The notes under the pieces are model-generated. The model had not been told where the DNA came from. It saw only the letters and a program-made list of their open reading frames with translations, and made no database searches. Below, piece after piece: positions 49,632 to 61,740 of a DNA stretch of 64,000 bases (positions within the stretch are counted from its first letter, which is position 1; every line of letters starts with the position of its first letter). The position numbers were made by a program, and so were the translations under genes. Where the stretch lies: the NCBI GenBank assembly GCA_020002185.1, contig CM034539.1, positions 372,001 through 436,000 of the forward strand, in the 5' to 3' direction. This DNA comes from Paraescarpia echinospica. Lineage: Eukaryota; Annelida; Polychaeta; Sabellida; Siboglinidae.

Positions 49632-52339
49632 GATGTTTTATCTTGTCTAATGCATTTGTACATTCAGTATTCACAAAACATACATGTCCCATGTCAAAGT
49701 GATCGAAACAAAATGACGCATATCACTCCAAAACGGTATTTTCAAGTGCACTCTTTGGGCGGACGGATCCTTAATGTGGTCTTACCCCAAACTGATTTCC
49801 TGCATGTTACAAATCTTCACGAAGGCTAGTCTGAATTCAAGCAACACCCTTAAATAGATTAACCACAAAGGGGAACGTAAGTTACGCTTACATCTCCGTC
49901 ACGTAAGTTACAAGAAAATTGTACGTAAATTATGGGTGTGAAAACTAATTCCCATTTTATGTTTTATCTTGTCTAATGCAGTAGTACATTCAGTGTTCAC
50001 AAAACATACATGTTCCATGTGAAAATGATAGAACAAAATTCACGCATATCACTACAAAACGGTATTTTCAAGTGCATTCTTTGGGCGGACGGATCCTTAA
50101 TGTGGTCTTACTCCAAATTGATATCCTGCCTGTTACAAATCTTCACGAAGGCTAGTCTGATATCAAGCAACAACCATAACTAGATTAACCACAAAGGGGA
50201 GTGTGTGTTACCCTTTCATCTCCGTCACGTAAGTTACACGAAAATTCTACGTAAGTTATGGGTGTGAAAACTCATTCCCATTTGATGTTTTATCTAGTCT
50301 AATCCAGTAATACATTCAGTATTCACAAAAGAAACATGTCCCATGTCAAAGTGATTGAAAAAAAAGTTCGCATATCTCTCCAAAACGGTATTTTCAAGTG
50401 CTCTCTTTGGGCGGAATAATCCTTAATGTGGTCTTACCTCAAATTGATGACCTGCATGTTACACAACTTTATGAAGGCTAGTCTGATGTCAAGCTCCACC
50501 CATAACTAGATTAACCACAAATGGGAATGTATGTTACCCTTTCATCTCCGTCACGTAAGTTACACGAAAATTGTACGTAAGTTATGGGTGTGAAAACTCA
50601 TTCCCATTTGATGTTTTATCTTGTCTAATGCAGTAGTACATTCAGTATTCACACAAAAAACATGTCCCATGTCAAAGTGATCGAACAAAATTTACGCATA
50701 TCTCTCCAAAACAGTATTTTCAAGTGCACTCTTTGGGCGGACGGATCATTAATGTTGTCTTATCCCAAATTGATGACCTGCATGTTACAAATCTTCACGA
50801 AGGCTAGCCTGATGTCAAGCTACACCCATAACTAGATTAACCACAAAAGGGAATGTATGTTACCCTTTCATCTCCGTCACGTAAGTTACACGAACATTGT
50901 ACGTAAGTTATGGGTGTGAAAACTCATTCCAATTTGATGTTTTATCTTGTCTAATGCAGTAGTACATTCAGTATTCACAAAAGAAACATGTCCCATGTCA
51001 AAGTGATCGAAGAAAATTTACGCATATCACTCCAAAACGGTATTTTCAAGTGCTCTCTTTGGGCGGACGGATCCTTAATGTGGTCTTATCCCAAATTGAT
51101 GACCTGCATGTTACAAATCTTCACGAAGGCTAGCCTGATGTCAAGCTACACCCATAACTAGATTAACCACAAAAGGGAATGTATGTTACCCTTTCATCTC
51201 CGTCACGTAAGTTACACGAAAATTGTACATAAGTTATGGGTGTGAAAACTCATTCCAATTTGATGTTTTATCTTGTCTAATGCAGTAGTACATTCAGTAT
51301 TCACAAAACATACATGTCCCATGTCAAAGTGATCGAAACAAAATGACGCATATCACTCCAAAACGGTATTTTCAAGTGCACTCTTTGGGCGGACGGATCC
51401 TTAATGTGGTCTTACCCCAAACTGATTTCCTGCATGTTACAAATCTTCACGAAGTCTAGTCTGAATTCAAGCAACACCCTTAAATAGATTAACCACAAAG
51501 GGGAACGTAAGTTTTGCTTACATCTCCGTCACGTAAGTTACAAGAAAATTGTACGTAAGTTATGGGTGTGAAAACTAATTCCCATTTGATGTTTTATCTT
51601 GTCTAATGCAGTAGTACATTCAGTGTTCACAAAACATACATGTTCCATGTGAAAATGATAGAACAAAATTCACGCATATCACTATAAAGCGGTATTTTCA
51701 AGTGCATTCTTTGGGCGGAAGGATCCTTAATGTGGTCTTACTCCAAATTGATATCCTGCCTGTTACAAATCATCACGAAGGCTAGCCTGATATCAAGCAA
51801 CAACCATAACTAGATTAACCACAAAAGGGAATGTATGTTACCCTTTCATCTCCGTCACGTAAGTTACACGAAAATTGTACGTAAGTTATGGGTGTGAAAA
51901 CTCATTCCCATTTGATGTTTTATCTAGTCTATTCCAGTAATACATTCAGTATTCACAAAAGAAACATGTCCCATGTCAAAGTGATTGAAATTTTTTTTCG
52001 CATATCTCTCCAAAACGGTATTTTCAAGTGCTCTCTTTGGGCGGAATAATCCTTAATGTGGTCTTACCTCAAATTGATGACCTGCATGTTACACAACTTT
52101 ATGAAGGCTAGTCTGATGTCAAGCTCCACCCATAACTAGATTAACCACAAATGGGAATGTATGTTACCCTTTCATCTCCGTCACGTAAGTTACACGAAAA
52201 TTGTACGTAAGTTATGGGTGTGAAAACTCATTCCCATTTGATGTTTTATCTAGTCTAATCCAGTAATACATTCAGTATTCACAAAAGAAACATGTCCCAT
52301 GTCAAAGTGATCGAAGAAAATTTACGCATATCACTCCAA
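49632..52339 (+). repeat. Return of five-unit HOR K-C'-G-I-I, cut by the second gap
   Basis: Units at 49632 (K), 49958 (C'), 50284 (G), 50610 (F head with I body), 50936 (I); then 51262 (K), 51588 (C'), 51914 (G, inverted A/T tract) and 52240 (I, partial). The period is 1630 bp, as in the 31382-36271 block about 18 kb upstream, and G keeps tatctagtc and caagctcc. The second copy is closer to the upstream block (actataaagcgg, catcacgaagg in C'). Confidence 0.88.
51987..51999 (+). repeat. inverted A/T tract near the second gap
   Basis: GAAATTTTTTTTC in the G unit at 51914. The G unit one HOR upstream (50284) has the A-rich form GAAAAAAAAGTTC. Confidence 0.85.
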
Positions 52340-53339
52340 NNNNNNNNNNNNNNNNNNNNNNNNNNNNNNNNNNNNNNNNNNNNNNNNNNNNNNNNNNNNN
52401 NNNNNNNNNNNNNNNNNNNNNNNNNNNNNNNNNNNNNNNNNNNNNNNNNNNNNNNNNNNNNNNNNNNNNNNNNNNNNNNNNNNNNNNNNNNNNNNNNNNN
52501 NNNNNNNNNNNNNNNNNNNNNNNNNNNNNNNNNNNNNNNNNNNNNNNNNNNNNNNNNNNNNNNNNNNNNNNNNNNNNNNNNNNNNNNNNNNNNNNNNNNN
52601 NNNNNNNNNNNNNNNNNNNNNNNNNNNNNNNNNNNNNNNNNNNNNNNNNNNNNNNNNNNNNNNNNNNNNNNNNNNNNNNNNNNNNNNNNNNNNNNNNNNN
52701 NNNNNNNNNNNNNNNNNNNNNNNNNNNNNNNNNNNNNNNNNNNNNNNNNNNNNNNNNNNNNNNNNNNNNNNNNNNNNNNNNNNNNNNNNNNNNNNNNNNN
52801 NNNNNNNNNNNNNNNNNNNNNNNNNNNNNNNNNNNNNNNNNNNNNNNNNNNNNNNNNNNNNNNNNNNNNNNNNNNNNNNNNNNNNNNNNNNNNNNNNNNN
52901 NNNNNNNNNNNNNNNNNNNNNNNNNNNNNNNNNNNNNNNNNNNNNNNNNNNNNNNNNNNNNNNNNNNNNNNNNNNNNNNNNNNNNNNNNNNNNNNNNNNN
53001 NNNNNNNNNNNNNNNNNNNNNNNNNNNNNNNNNNNNNNNNNNNNNNNNNNNNNNNNNNNNNNNNNNNNNNNNNNNNNNNNNNNNNNNNNNNNNNNNNNNN
53101 NNNNNNNNNNNNNNNNNNNNNNNNNNNNNNNNNNNNNNNNNNNNNNNNNNNNNNNNNNNNNNNNNNNNNNNNNNNNNNNNNNNNNNNNNNNNNNNNNNNN
53201 NNNNNNNNNNNNNNNNNNNNNNNNNNNNNNNNNNNNNNNNNNNNNNNNNNNNNNNNNNNNNNNNNNNNNNNNNNNNNNNNNNNNNNNNNNNNNNNNNNNN
53301 NNNNNNNNNNNNNNNNNNNNNNNNNNNNNNNNNNNNNNN
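52340..53339. other. assembly gap, exactly 1000 N, out of satellite register
   Basis: A second run of exactly 1000 N. The left flank ends at monomer position 100 (I type) and the right flank begins at position 77 (C type), so in-phase missing sequence would be 302 + 326n bp (for example 954 or 1280). Monomer order also changes character across it, from K C' G I I to a C-rich mosaic, so a large unsampled stretch may be hidden here. Confidence 0.98.
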
Positions 53340-54894
53340 AAAAATTCACGCATATCACTACAAAACGGTATTTTCAAGTGCATTCTTTGGGCGGACGGAT
53401 CCTTAATGTGGTCTTACTCCAAATTGATATCCTGCATGTTACAAATCTTCACGAAGGCTACTCTGATATCAAGCAACAACCATAACTAGATTAACCACAA
53501 AGGGGAGTGTGTGTTACCCTTTCATCTCCGTCACGTAAGTTACAAGAAAATTGTACGTAAATTATGGGTGTGAAAACTCATTCCAATTTGATGTTTTATC
53601 TTATCTAATGCAGTAGTACAATCATTATTCACAAAACAAAAATGTCCCATGTCAAAGTGATCCAAAAAAATTCACACATATCACTCCAAAACGGTATTTT
53701 CAAGTGCATTCTTTGGGCGGACGGATCCTTAATGTGGTCTTACCCCAAATTTATGTCCTGCATGTTACAAATCTTCACGAAGGTTAGTCTGATGTCAAGC
53801 TACACCCATAACTTGATTAGCCACAAAAGGGAATGTATGTTACCCTTTCATCTCCGTCACGTAAGTTACACGAAAATTGTACGTATGTTATGGGAGTGAA
53901 AACTCATTCCCATTTGATGTTTTATCTTGTCTAATGCAGTAGTACATTCAGTATTCACAAAAGAAACATGTCCCATGTCAAAGTGATCGAAGAAAATTTA
54001 CGCATATCACTCCAAAACGGTATTTTCAAGTGCACACTTTGGGCGGACGGATCCTTAATGTGGTCTTATCTCAAATTGATGACCTGCATGTTACAAATCT
54101 TCACGAAGGCTAGTCTGGGTCCAAGCAGCACCCATAAAATGAATTAACCACAAGGGGAACATGTAAGTTACGCTTACATCTCCCGTCACGTAAGTTACAA
54201 GAAAGATTGTATGGGTATGGGTGTGAAAACTCATTCCCATTTGATGTTTTATCTTGTCTAATGCAGTAGTACATTCAGTGTTCACAAAACATACATGTTC
54301 CATGTGAAAATGATAGAAAAAAATTCACGCATATCACTACAAAACGGTATTTTCAAGTGCATTCTTTGGGCGGACGGATTCTTAATGTGGTCTTACTCCA
54401 AATTGATATCCTGCATGTTACAAATCTTCACGAAGGCTAGTCTGATATCAAGCAACAACCATAACTAGATTAACCACAAAGGGGAGTGTGTGTTACCCTT
54501 TCATCTCCGTCATGTAAGTTACACGAAAATTGTACGTAAGTTATGGGTGTGAAAACTCATTCCAATTTGATGTTTTATCTTGTCTAATGCAGTAGTACAT
54601 TCAGTATTCACAAAACAAAAATGTCCCATGTCAAAGTGATCCAAAAAAATTCACACATATCACTCCAAAACGGTATTTTCAAGTGCATTCTTTGGGCGGA
54701 CGGATCCTTAATGCGGTCTTACTCCAAATTTATGTCCTGCATGTTACAAATCTTCACGAAGGCTAGTCTGATGTCAAGCTACACCCATAACTAGATTAGC
54801 CACAAAAGGGAATGTATGTTACCCTTTCATCTCCGTCACGTAAGTTACACGAAAATTGTACGTATGTTATGGGAGTGAAAACTCATTTCCATTT
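53340..54894 (+). repeat. C tail, A, I/B irregular unit, C, A after second gap
   Basis: 53340-53589 is the last 250 bp of a C unit (gggagtgtgtgttaccc). Units follow at 53590 (A, with acaatcattattc), 53916 (I head with an irregular B-like tail, 327 bp), 54243 (C) and 54569 (A). No G, D or K unit is present here. Confidence 0.82.
54117..54220 (+). repeat. irregular patch in an I/B hybrid monomer
   Basis: Clustered deviations: ctgggtccaagcagcaccc, ataaaatgaattaac, cacaaggggaacatgtaag, atctcccgtcacg, agaaagattgtatgggtatgg. Several are single-base insertions or deletions in homopolymers, the pattern expected of uncorrected long-read sequence. It lies less than 1 kb after the second gap. Confidence 0.8.
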
Positions 54895-57828
54895 GATGTT
54901 TTATCTTGTCTAATGCAGTAGTACATTCAGTATTCACAAAACATACATGTCCCATGTCAAAGTGATCGAAACAAAATTACGCATATCACTCCAAAACGGT
55001 ATTTTCAAGTGCACTCTTTGGGCGGACGGATCCTTAATTTGGTCTTACCCCAAACTGATGTCCTGCTTGTTACAAATCTTCACGAAGGCTAGTCTGAATT
55101 CAAGCAACACCCATAAATAGATTAACCACAAAGGGGAACGTAAGTTACGCTTACATCTCCGTCACGTAAGTTACAAGAAAATTGTACGTAAGTTATGGGT
55201 GTGAAAACTCATTCCCATTTGATGTTTTATCTTGTCTAATGCAGTAGTACATTCAGTGTTCACAAAACATACATGTTCCATGTGAAAATGATAGAAAAAA
55301 AATCACGCATATCACTACAAAACGGTATTTTCAAGTGCATTGTTTGGGCGGACGGATCGTTAATGTGGTCTTACTCCAAATTGATATCCTGCATGTTACA
55401 AATCGTCACGAAGGCTAGTCTGATATCAAGCAACAACCATAACTAGATTAACCACAAAGGGGAGTGTGTGTTACCCTTTCATCTCCGTCACGTAAGTTAC
55501 ACGAAAATTGTACGTAAGTTATGGGTGTGAAAACTCATTCCCATTTGATGCTTTATCTTGTCTAATCCAGTAATATATTCAGTATTCACAAAAGAAACAT
55601 GTCCTATGTCAAAGTGATCGAAAAGAAATTACACATATCACTCCAAAACGGTAATTTCAAGTATACTCTTTGGGCGGACGGATCCTTACTGTGGTCTTAC
55701 CCCAAACTGATGTCCTGCATGTTACAAATCTTCACGAAGGCTAGTCTGAATTCAAGCAACACCCATAAATAGATTAACCACAAAGGGGAACGTAAGTTAC
55801 GCTTAAATCTCCGTCACGTAAGTTACAAGAAAATTGTACGTAAGTTATGGGTGTGAAAACTAATTCCCATTTGATGTTTTATCTTGTCTAATGCAGTAGT
55901 ACATTCAGTGTTCACAAAACATACATGTTCCATGTGAAAATGATAGAAAAAAATTCACGCATATCAATACAAAACGGTATTTTCAAGTGCATTCTTTGGG
56001 CGGACGGATCCTTAATGTGGTCTTACTCCAAATTGATATCCTGCATGTTACAAATCTTCACGAAGGCTACTCTGATATCAAGCAACAACCATAACTAGAT
56101 TAACCACAAAGGGGAGTGTGTGTTACCCTTCAATCTCCGTCACGTATGTTACACGAAAATTGTACGTAAGTTATGGGTGTGAAAACTCATTCCCATTTGA
56201 TGTTTCATAATGTCTAATCCAGTAATACATTCAGTATTCACAAAAGAAACATGTCCCATGTCAAAGTGATTGAAAAAAAATTTCGCATATCTCTCCAAAA
56301 CGGTATTTTAAAGTGCTCTCTTTGGGCGGAATGATCCTTAATGTGGTCTTACGTCAAATTGATGACCTGCATGTTACAAATATCTATGAAGGCTAGTCTG
56401 ATGTCAAGCTACACCCATAACTAGATTAACCACAAATGGGAATGTATGGTACCCTTTCATCTCCGTCACGTAAGTTACACGAAAATTGTACGTAAGTTAT
56501 GGGTGTGAAAACTCATTCCCATTTGATGTTTTATCTTGTCTGATGCAGGAGTACATTCAGTATTCACAAAAGAAACATGTCCCATGTCAAAGTGATCGAA
56601 GAAAATTTACGCATATCACTCCAAAACGGTATTTTCAATTGCACTCTTTGGGCGGACGGATCCTTAATGTGGTCTTACCCCAAACTGATGTCCTGCATGT
56701 TACAAATCTTCACGAAGGCTAGTCTGAATTCAAGCAACATCCATAAATAGATTAACCACAAAGGGGAACGTAAGTTACGCTTAAATCTCCGTCACGTAAG
56801 TTACAAGAAAATTGTACGTAAGTTATGGGTGTGAAAACTAATTCCCATTTGATGTTTTATCTTGTCTAATGCAGTAGTACATTCAGTGTTCACAAAACAT
56901 ACATGTTCCATGTGAAAATGATAGAACAAAATTCACCCATATCACTACAAAACGGTATTTTCAAGTGCATTCTTTGGGCGGACGGATCCTTAATGTGGTC
57001 TTACTCCAAATTGATATCCTGCATGTTACAAATCTTCACGAAGGCTACTCTGATATCAAGCAACAACCATAACTAGATTAACCACAAAGGGGAGTGTGTG
57101 TTACCCTTCAATCTCCGTCATGTAAGTTACACGAAAATTGTACGTAAGTTATGGGTGTGAAAACTCATTCCCATTTGATGTTTCATAATGTCTAATCCAG
57201 TAATACATTCAGTATTCACAAAAGAAACATGTCCCATGTCAAAGTGATTGAAAAAAAATTTCGCATATCTCTCCAAAACGGTATTTTCAAGTGCTCTCTT
57301 TGTGCGGAATGATACTTAATGTGGTCTTACGTCAAATTGATGACCTGCATGTTACAAATCTTTATGAAGGCTAGTCTGATGTCAAGCTACACCCATAACT
57401 AGATTAACCACAAATGGGAATGTATGGTACCCTTTCATCTCCGTCACGTAAGTTACACGAAAATTGTACGTAAGTTATGGGTGTGAAAACTCATTCCCAT
57501 TTGATGTTTTATCTTGTCTAATGAAGTAGTACATTCAGTATTCACACAAAAAACATGTCCCATGTCAAAGTGATCGAAACAAATTCACGCATATCACTCC
57601 AAAACGGTATTTCCAAGTGCAATCTTTGGGCGGACGGATCCTTAATGTGGTCTTACTCCAAATTGATATCCTGCATGTTACAAATCTTCACGAAGGCAAG
57701 TCTGATATCAAGCAACACCCATCAATAGATTAACCACAAAGGGGAACGTAAGTTACGCTTACATCTCCGTCACGTAAGTTACACGAAAATTGTACGTAAG
57801 TTATGGGTGTGAAAACTCATTCCAATTT
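54895..57828 (+). repeat. C-rich run B-C-D-C-G-I/B-C-G-F with a 978-bp sub-period
   Basis: Units at 54895 (B), 55221 (C), 55547 (D head, B tail), 55873 (C), 56199 (G, tttcataatgtc), 56525 (E/I-like head with gatgcaggag, B tail), 56851 (C), 57177 (G) and 57503 (F). The C-G pair at 55873/56199 recurs at 56851/57177, three units (978 bp) later. Both G units share tttcataatgtc, tacgtcaaattg and gtatggtaccc, found nowhere else in the window. Confidence 0.83.
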
Positions 57829-59784
57829 GATGTTTTATCTTGTCTAATGCAGTAGTACATTCAGTATTCACAAAAGAAACATGTCCCATGTCAAAGTGAT
57901 CGAAGAAAATTTACGCATATCACTCCAAAACGGTATTTTCAAGTGCACTCTTTGGGCGGACGGATCCTTAATGTGGTCTTATCCCAAATTGATGACCTGC
58001 ATGTTACAAATCTTCACGAAGGCTAGCCTGATGTCAAGCTACACCCATAACTAGATTAACCACAAAAGGGAATGTATGTTACCCTTTCATCTCCGTCACG
58101 TAAGTTACACGAAAATTGTACGTAAGTTATGGGTGTGAAAACTCAATCCCGTTTGATGTTTTATCTTGTCTAATCCAGTAATACATTCAGTATTCACAAA
58201 AGAAACATGTCCCATATCAAAGTGATTGAAATTTATTTTCGCATATCTCTCCAAAACTGTATTTTCAAGTGCTCTCTTTGGGCGGAATGATCCTTAATGT
58301 GGTCTTTCCTCAAATTGATGACCTGCATGTTACAAATCTTTATGAAGGCTAGACTGATGTCAAGCTACACCCATAACTAGATTAACCACAAATGGGAATG
58401 TATGTTACCCTTTCATCTCCGTCACGTAAGTTACACGAAAATTGTACGTAAGATATGGGTGTGAAAACTCATTCCCATTTGATGTTTTATCTTGTCTAAT
58501 GCAGTAGTACATTCAGTATTCACACAAAAAACATGTCCCATGTCAAAGTGATCGAAACAAATTCACGCATATCACTCCAAAACGGTATTTCCAAGTGCAT
58601 TCTTTGGGCGGACGGATCCTTAATGTGGTCTTACTCCAAATTGATATCCTGCATGTTACAAATCTTCACGAAGGCTAGTCTGATATCAAGCAACACCCAT
58701 CAATAGATTAACCACAAAGGGGAACGTAAGTTACGCTTACATCTCCGTCACGTAAGTTACAAGAAAATTGTACGTAAATTATGGGTGTGAAAACACATTC
58801 CAATTTGATGTTTTATCTTGTCTAACGCAGTAGTACATTCAGTATTCACAAAACAAACATGTCCCATGTCAAAGTGATCGAAACAAATTCACACATATCA
58901 CTCCAAAACGGAATTTTCAAGTGCATTCTTTGGGCGGACGGCTCCTTAATGTGGTCTTACCCCAAATTTATGTCCTGCATGTTACAAATCTTCACGAAGA
59001 CTAGTCTGATGTCACGCTACACCCATAACTAGATTATCCTCAAAAGGGAATGTATGTTACCCTTTCATCTCCGTCACGTAAGTTACACGAAAATTGTACG
59101 TATGTTATGGGAGTGAAAACTCATTCCCATTTGATGATTTATCTTGTCTAATGCAGTAGTACATTCAGTATTCACAAAACATACATGTCCCATGTCAAAG
59201 TGATCGAAACAAAATTACGCATATCACTCCAAAACGTTATTTTCAAGTGCACTCTTTGGGCGGACGGATCCTTAATGTGGTCTTACCCCAAACTGATGTC
59301 CTGCTTGTTACAAATCTTCACGAAGGCTAGTCTGAATTCAAGCAACACCCATAAATAGATTAACCACAAAGGGGAACATAAGTTACGCTTACATCTCCGT
59401 CACGTAAGTTACAAGAAAATTGTACGTAAGTTATGGGTGTGAAAACTCATACCCATTTGATGTTTTATCTTGTCTAATGCAGTAGTACATTCAGTGTTCA
59501 CAAAACATACATGTTCCATGTGAAAATGATAGAAAAAAATTCACGCATATCACTACAAAACGGTATTTTCAAGTGCATTCTTTGGGCGGACGGATCCTTA
59601 ATGTGGTCTTACTCCAAATTGATATCCTGCATGTTACAAATCTTCACGAAGGCTACTCTGATATCAAGCAACAACCATAACTAGATTAACCACAAAGGGG
59701 AGTGTGTGTTACCCTTTCATCTCCGTCACGTAAGTTACAAGAAAATTGTACGTAAATTATGGGTGTGAAAACTCATTCCAATTT
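57829..59784 (+). repeat. Run I-G-F-H/A-B-C
   Basis: Units at 57829 (I), 58155 (G, tract variant gaaatttattttc), 58481 (F), 58807 (H head, A tail with gaagactagtc and agattatcctc), 59133 (B, gatgatttatc) and 59459 (C). I see no HOR copy of this six-unit order elsewhere in the window. Confidence 0.8.
58228..58240 (+). repeat. inverted A/T tract, mutated (GAAATTTATTTTC)
   Basis: Flipped form with one T-to-A change in the G unit at 58155, suggesting that it is older than the clean copies. Confidence 0.8.
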
Positions 59785-61740
59785 GATGTTTTATCTTGTC
59801 TAATGCAGTAGTACAATCATTATTCACAAAACAAAAATGTCCCATGTCAAAGTGATCCAACAAAATTCACACATATCACTCCAAAACGGTATTTTCAAGT
59901 GCACTCTTTGGGCGGACGGATCCTTAATGTGGTCTTACCCCAAACTGATGTCCTGCATGTTACAAATCTTCACGAATGCTAGTCTGAATTCAAGCAACAC
60001 CCATAAATAGATTAACCACAAAGGGGAACGTAAGTTACGCTTACATCTCCGTCACGTAAGTTACAAGAAAATTGTACGTAAGTTATGGGTGTGAAAACTC
60101 ATTCCCATTTGATGTTTTATCTTGTCTAATGCAGTAGTACATTCAGTGTTCACAAAACATACATGTTCCATGTGAAAATGATAGAAAAAAATTCACGCAT
60201 ATCACTACAAAACGGTATTTTCAAGTGCATTCTTTGGGCGGACGGATCGTTAATGTGGTCTTACTCCAAATTGATATCCTGCATGTTACAAATCTTCACG
60301 AAGGCTAGTCTGATATCAAGCAACAACCATAACTAGATTAACCACAAAGGGGAGTGTGTGTTACCCTTTCATCTCCGTCATGTAAGTTACACGAAAATTG
60401 TACGTAAGTTATGGGTGTGAAAACTCATTCCAATTTGATGTTTTATCTTGTCTAATGCAGTAGTACATTCAGTATTCACAAAACAAAAATGTCCCATGTC
60501 AAAGTGATCCAACAAAATTCACACATATCACTCCAAAACGGTATTTTCAAGTGCATTCTTTGGGCGGACGGATCCTTAATGTGGTCTTACCCCAAATTTA
60601 TGTCCTGCATTTTACAAATCTTCACGAAGGCTAGTCTGATGTCAAGCTACACCCATAACTAGATTAGCCACAAAAGGGAATGTATGTTACCCATTCATCT
60701 CCGTCACGTAAGTTACAAGAAAATTGTACGTAAATTATGGGTGTGAAAACTCATTCCAATTTGATGTTTTATCTTGTCTAATGCAGTAGTACAATCATTA
60801 TTCACAAAACAAAAATGTCCCATGTCAAAGTGATCCAAAAAAATTCACACATATCACTCCAAAACGGTATTTTCAAGTGCACTCTTTGGGCGGACGGATC
60901 CTTAATGTGGTCTTACCCCAAACTGATGTCCTGCATGTTACAAATCTTCACGAATGCTAGTCTGAATTCAAGCAACACCCATAAATAGATTAACCACAAA
61001 GGGGAACGTAAGTTACGCTTACATCTCCGTCACGTAAGTTACAAGAAAATTGTACGTAAGTTATGGGTGTGAAAACTCATTCCCATTTGATGTTTTATCT
61101 TTTCTAATGCAGTAGTACATTCAGTGTTCACAAAACATACATGTTCCATGTGAAAATGATAGAAAAAAATTCACGCATATCACTACAAAACGGTATTTTC
61201 AAGTGCATTCTTTGGTCGGACGGATCCTTAATGTGGTCTTACTCCAAATTGATATCCTGCATGTTACAAATCTTCACGAAGACTAGTCTGATGTCAAGCT
61301 ACACCCATTACTAGATTAGCCACAAAAGGGAATGTATGTTACCCTTTCATCTCCGTCACGTAAGTTACACGAAAATTGTACGTATGTTATGGGAGTGAAA
61401 ACTCATTCCCATTTGATGTTTTATCTTGTCTAATGCAGTAGTACATTCAGTATTCACACAAAAAACATGTCCCATGTCAAAGTGATCGAAACAAATTCAC
61501 GCATATCACTCCAAAACGGTATTTCCAAGTGCATTCTTTGGGCGGACGGATCATTAATGTGGTCTTACTCCAAATTGATATCCTGCATGTTACAAATCTT
61601 CACGAAGACTAGTCTGATGTCAAGCTACACCCATAACTAGATTAGCCACAAAAGGGAATGTATGTTACCCTTTCATCTCCGTCACGTAAGTTACACGAAA
61701 ATTGTACGTAAGTTATGGGTGTGAAAACTCATTCCCATTT
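59785..61740 (+). repeat. Three-unit period A/B-C-A, A/B-C/A-F/A
   Basis: Units at 59785 (A head, B tail), 60111 (C), 60437 (A), 60763 (A head, B tail), 61089 (C head, A tail) and 61415 (F head, A tail). The two A/B units are 978 bp apart and share acaatcattattc and cacgaatgctagtc. The last two units share the gaagactagtctgatgtc tail, so one A tail has been attached to two different heads. Confidence 0.82.

Larger units (their letters stand above)
8104..52339 (+). repeat. 326-bp satellite array, segment 2 (about 135 complete monomers)
   Basis: The segment opens at monomer position 195 of an A-type unit and closes at position 100 of an I-type unit. The first complete unit starts at 8236 and the last start is 52240, a distance of 44004 bp, or 135 units averaging 325.96 bp. 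Indels of one or two bases slip the register locally, but over 44 kb the phase stays within a few bases. No inverted unit and no inserted element was seen in reading the whole segment. Confidence 0.97.
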
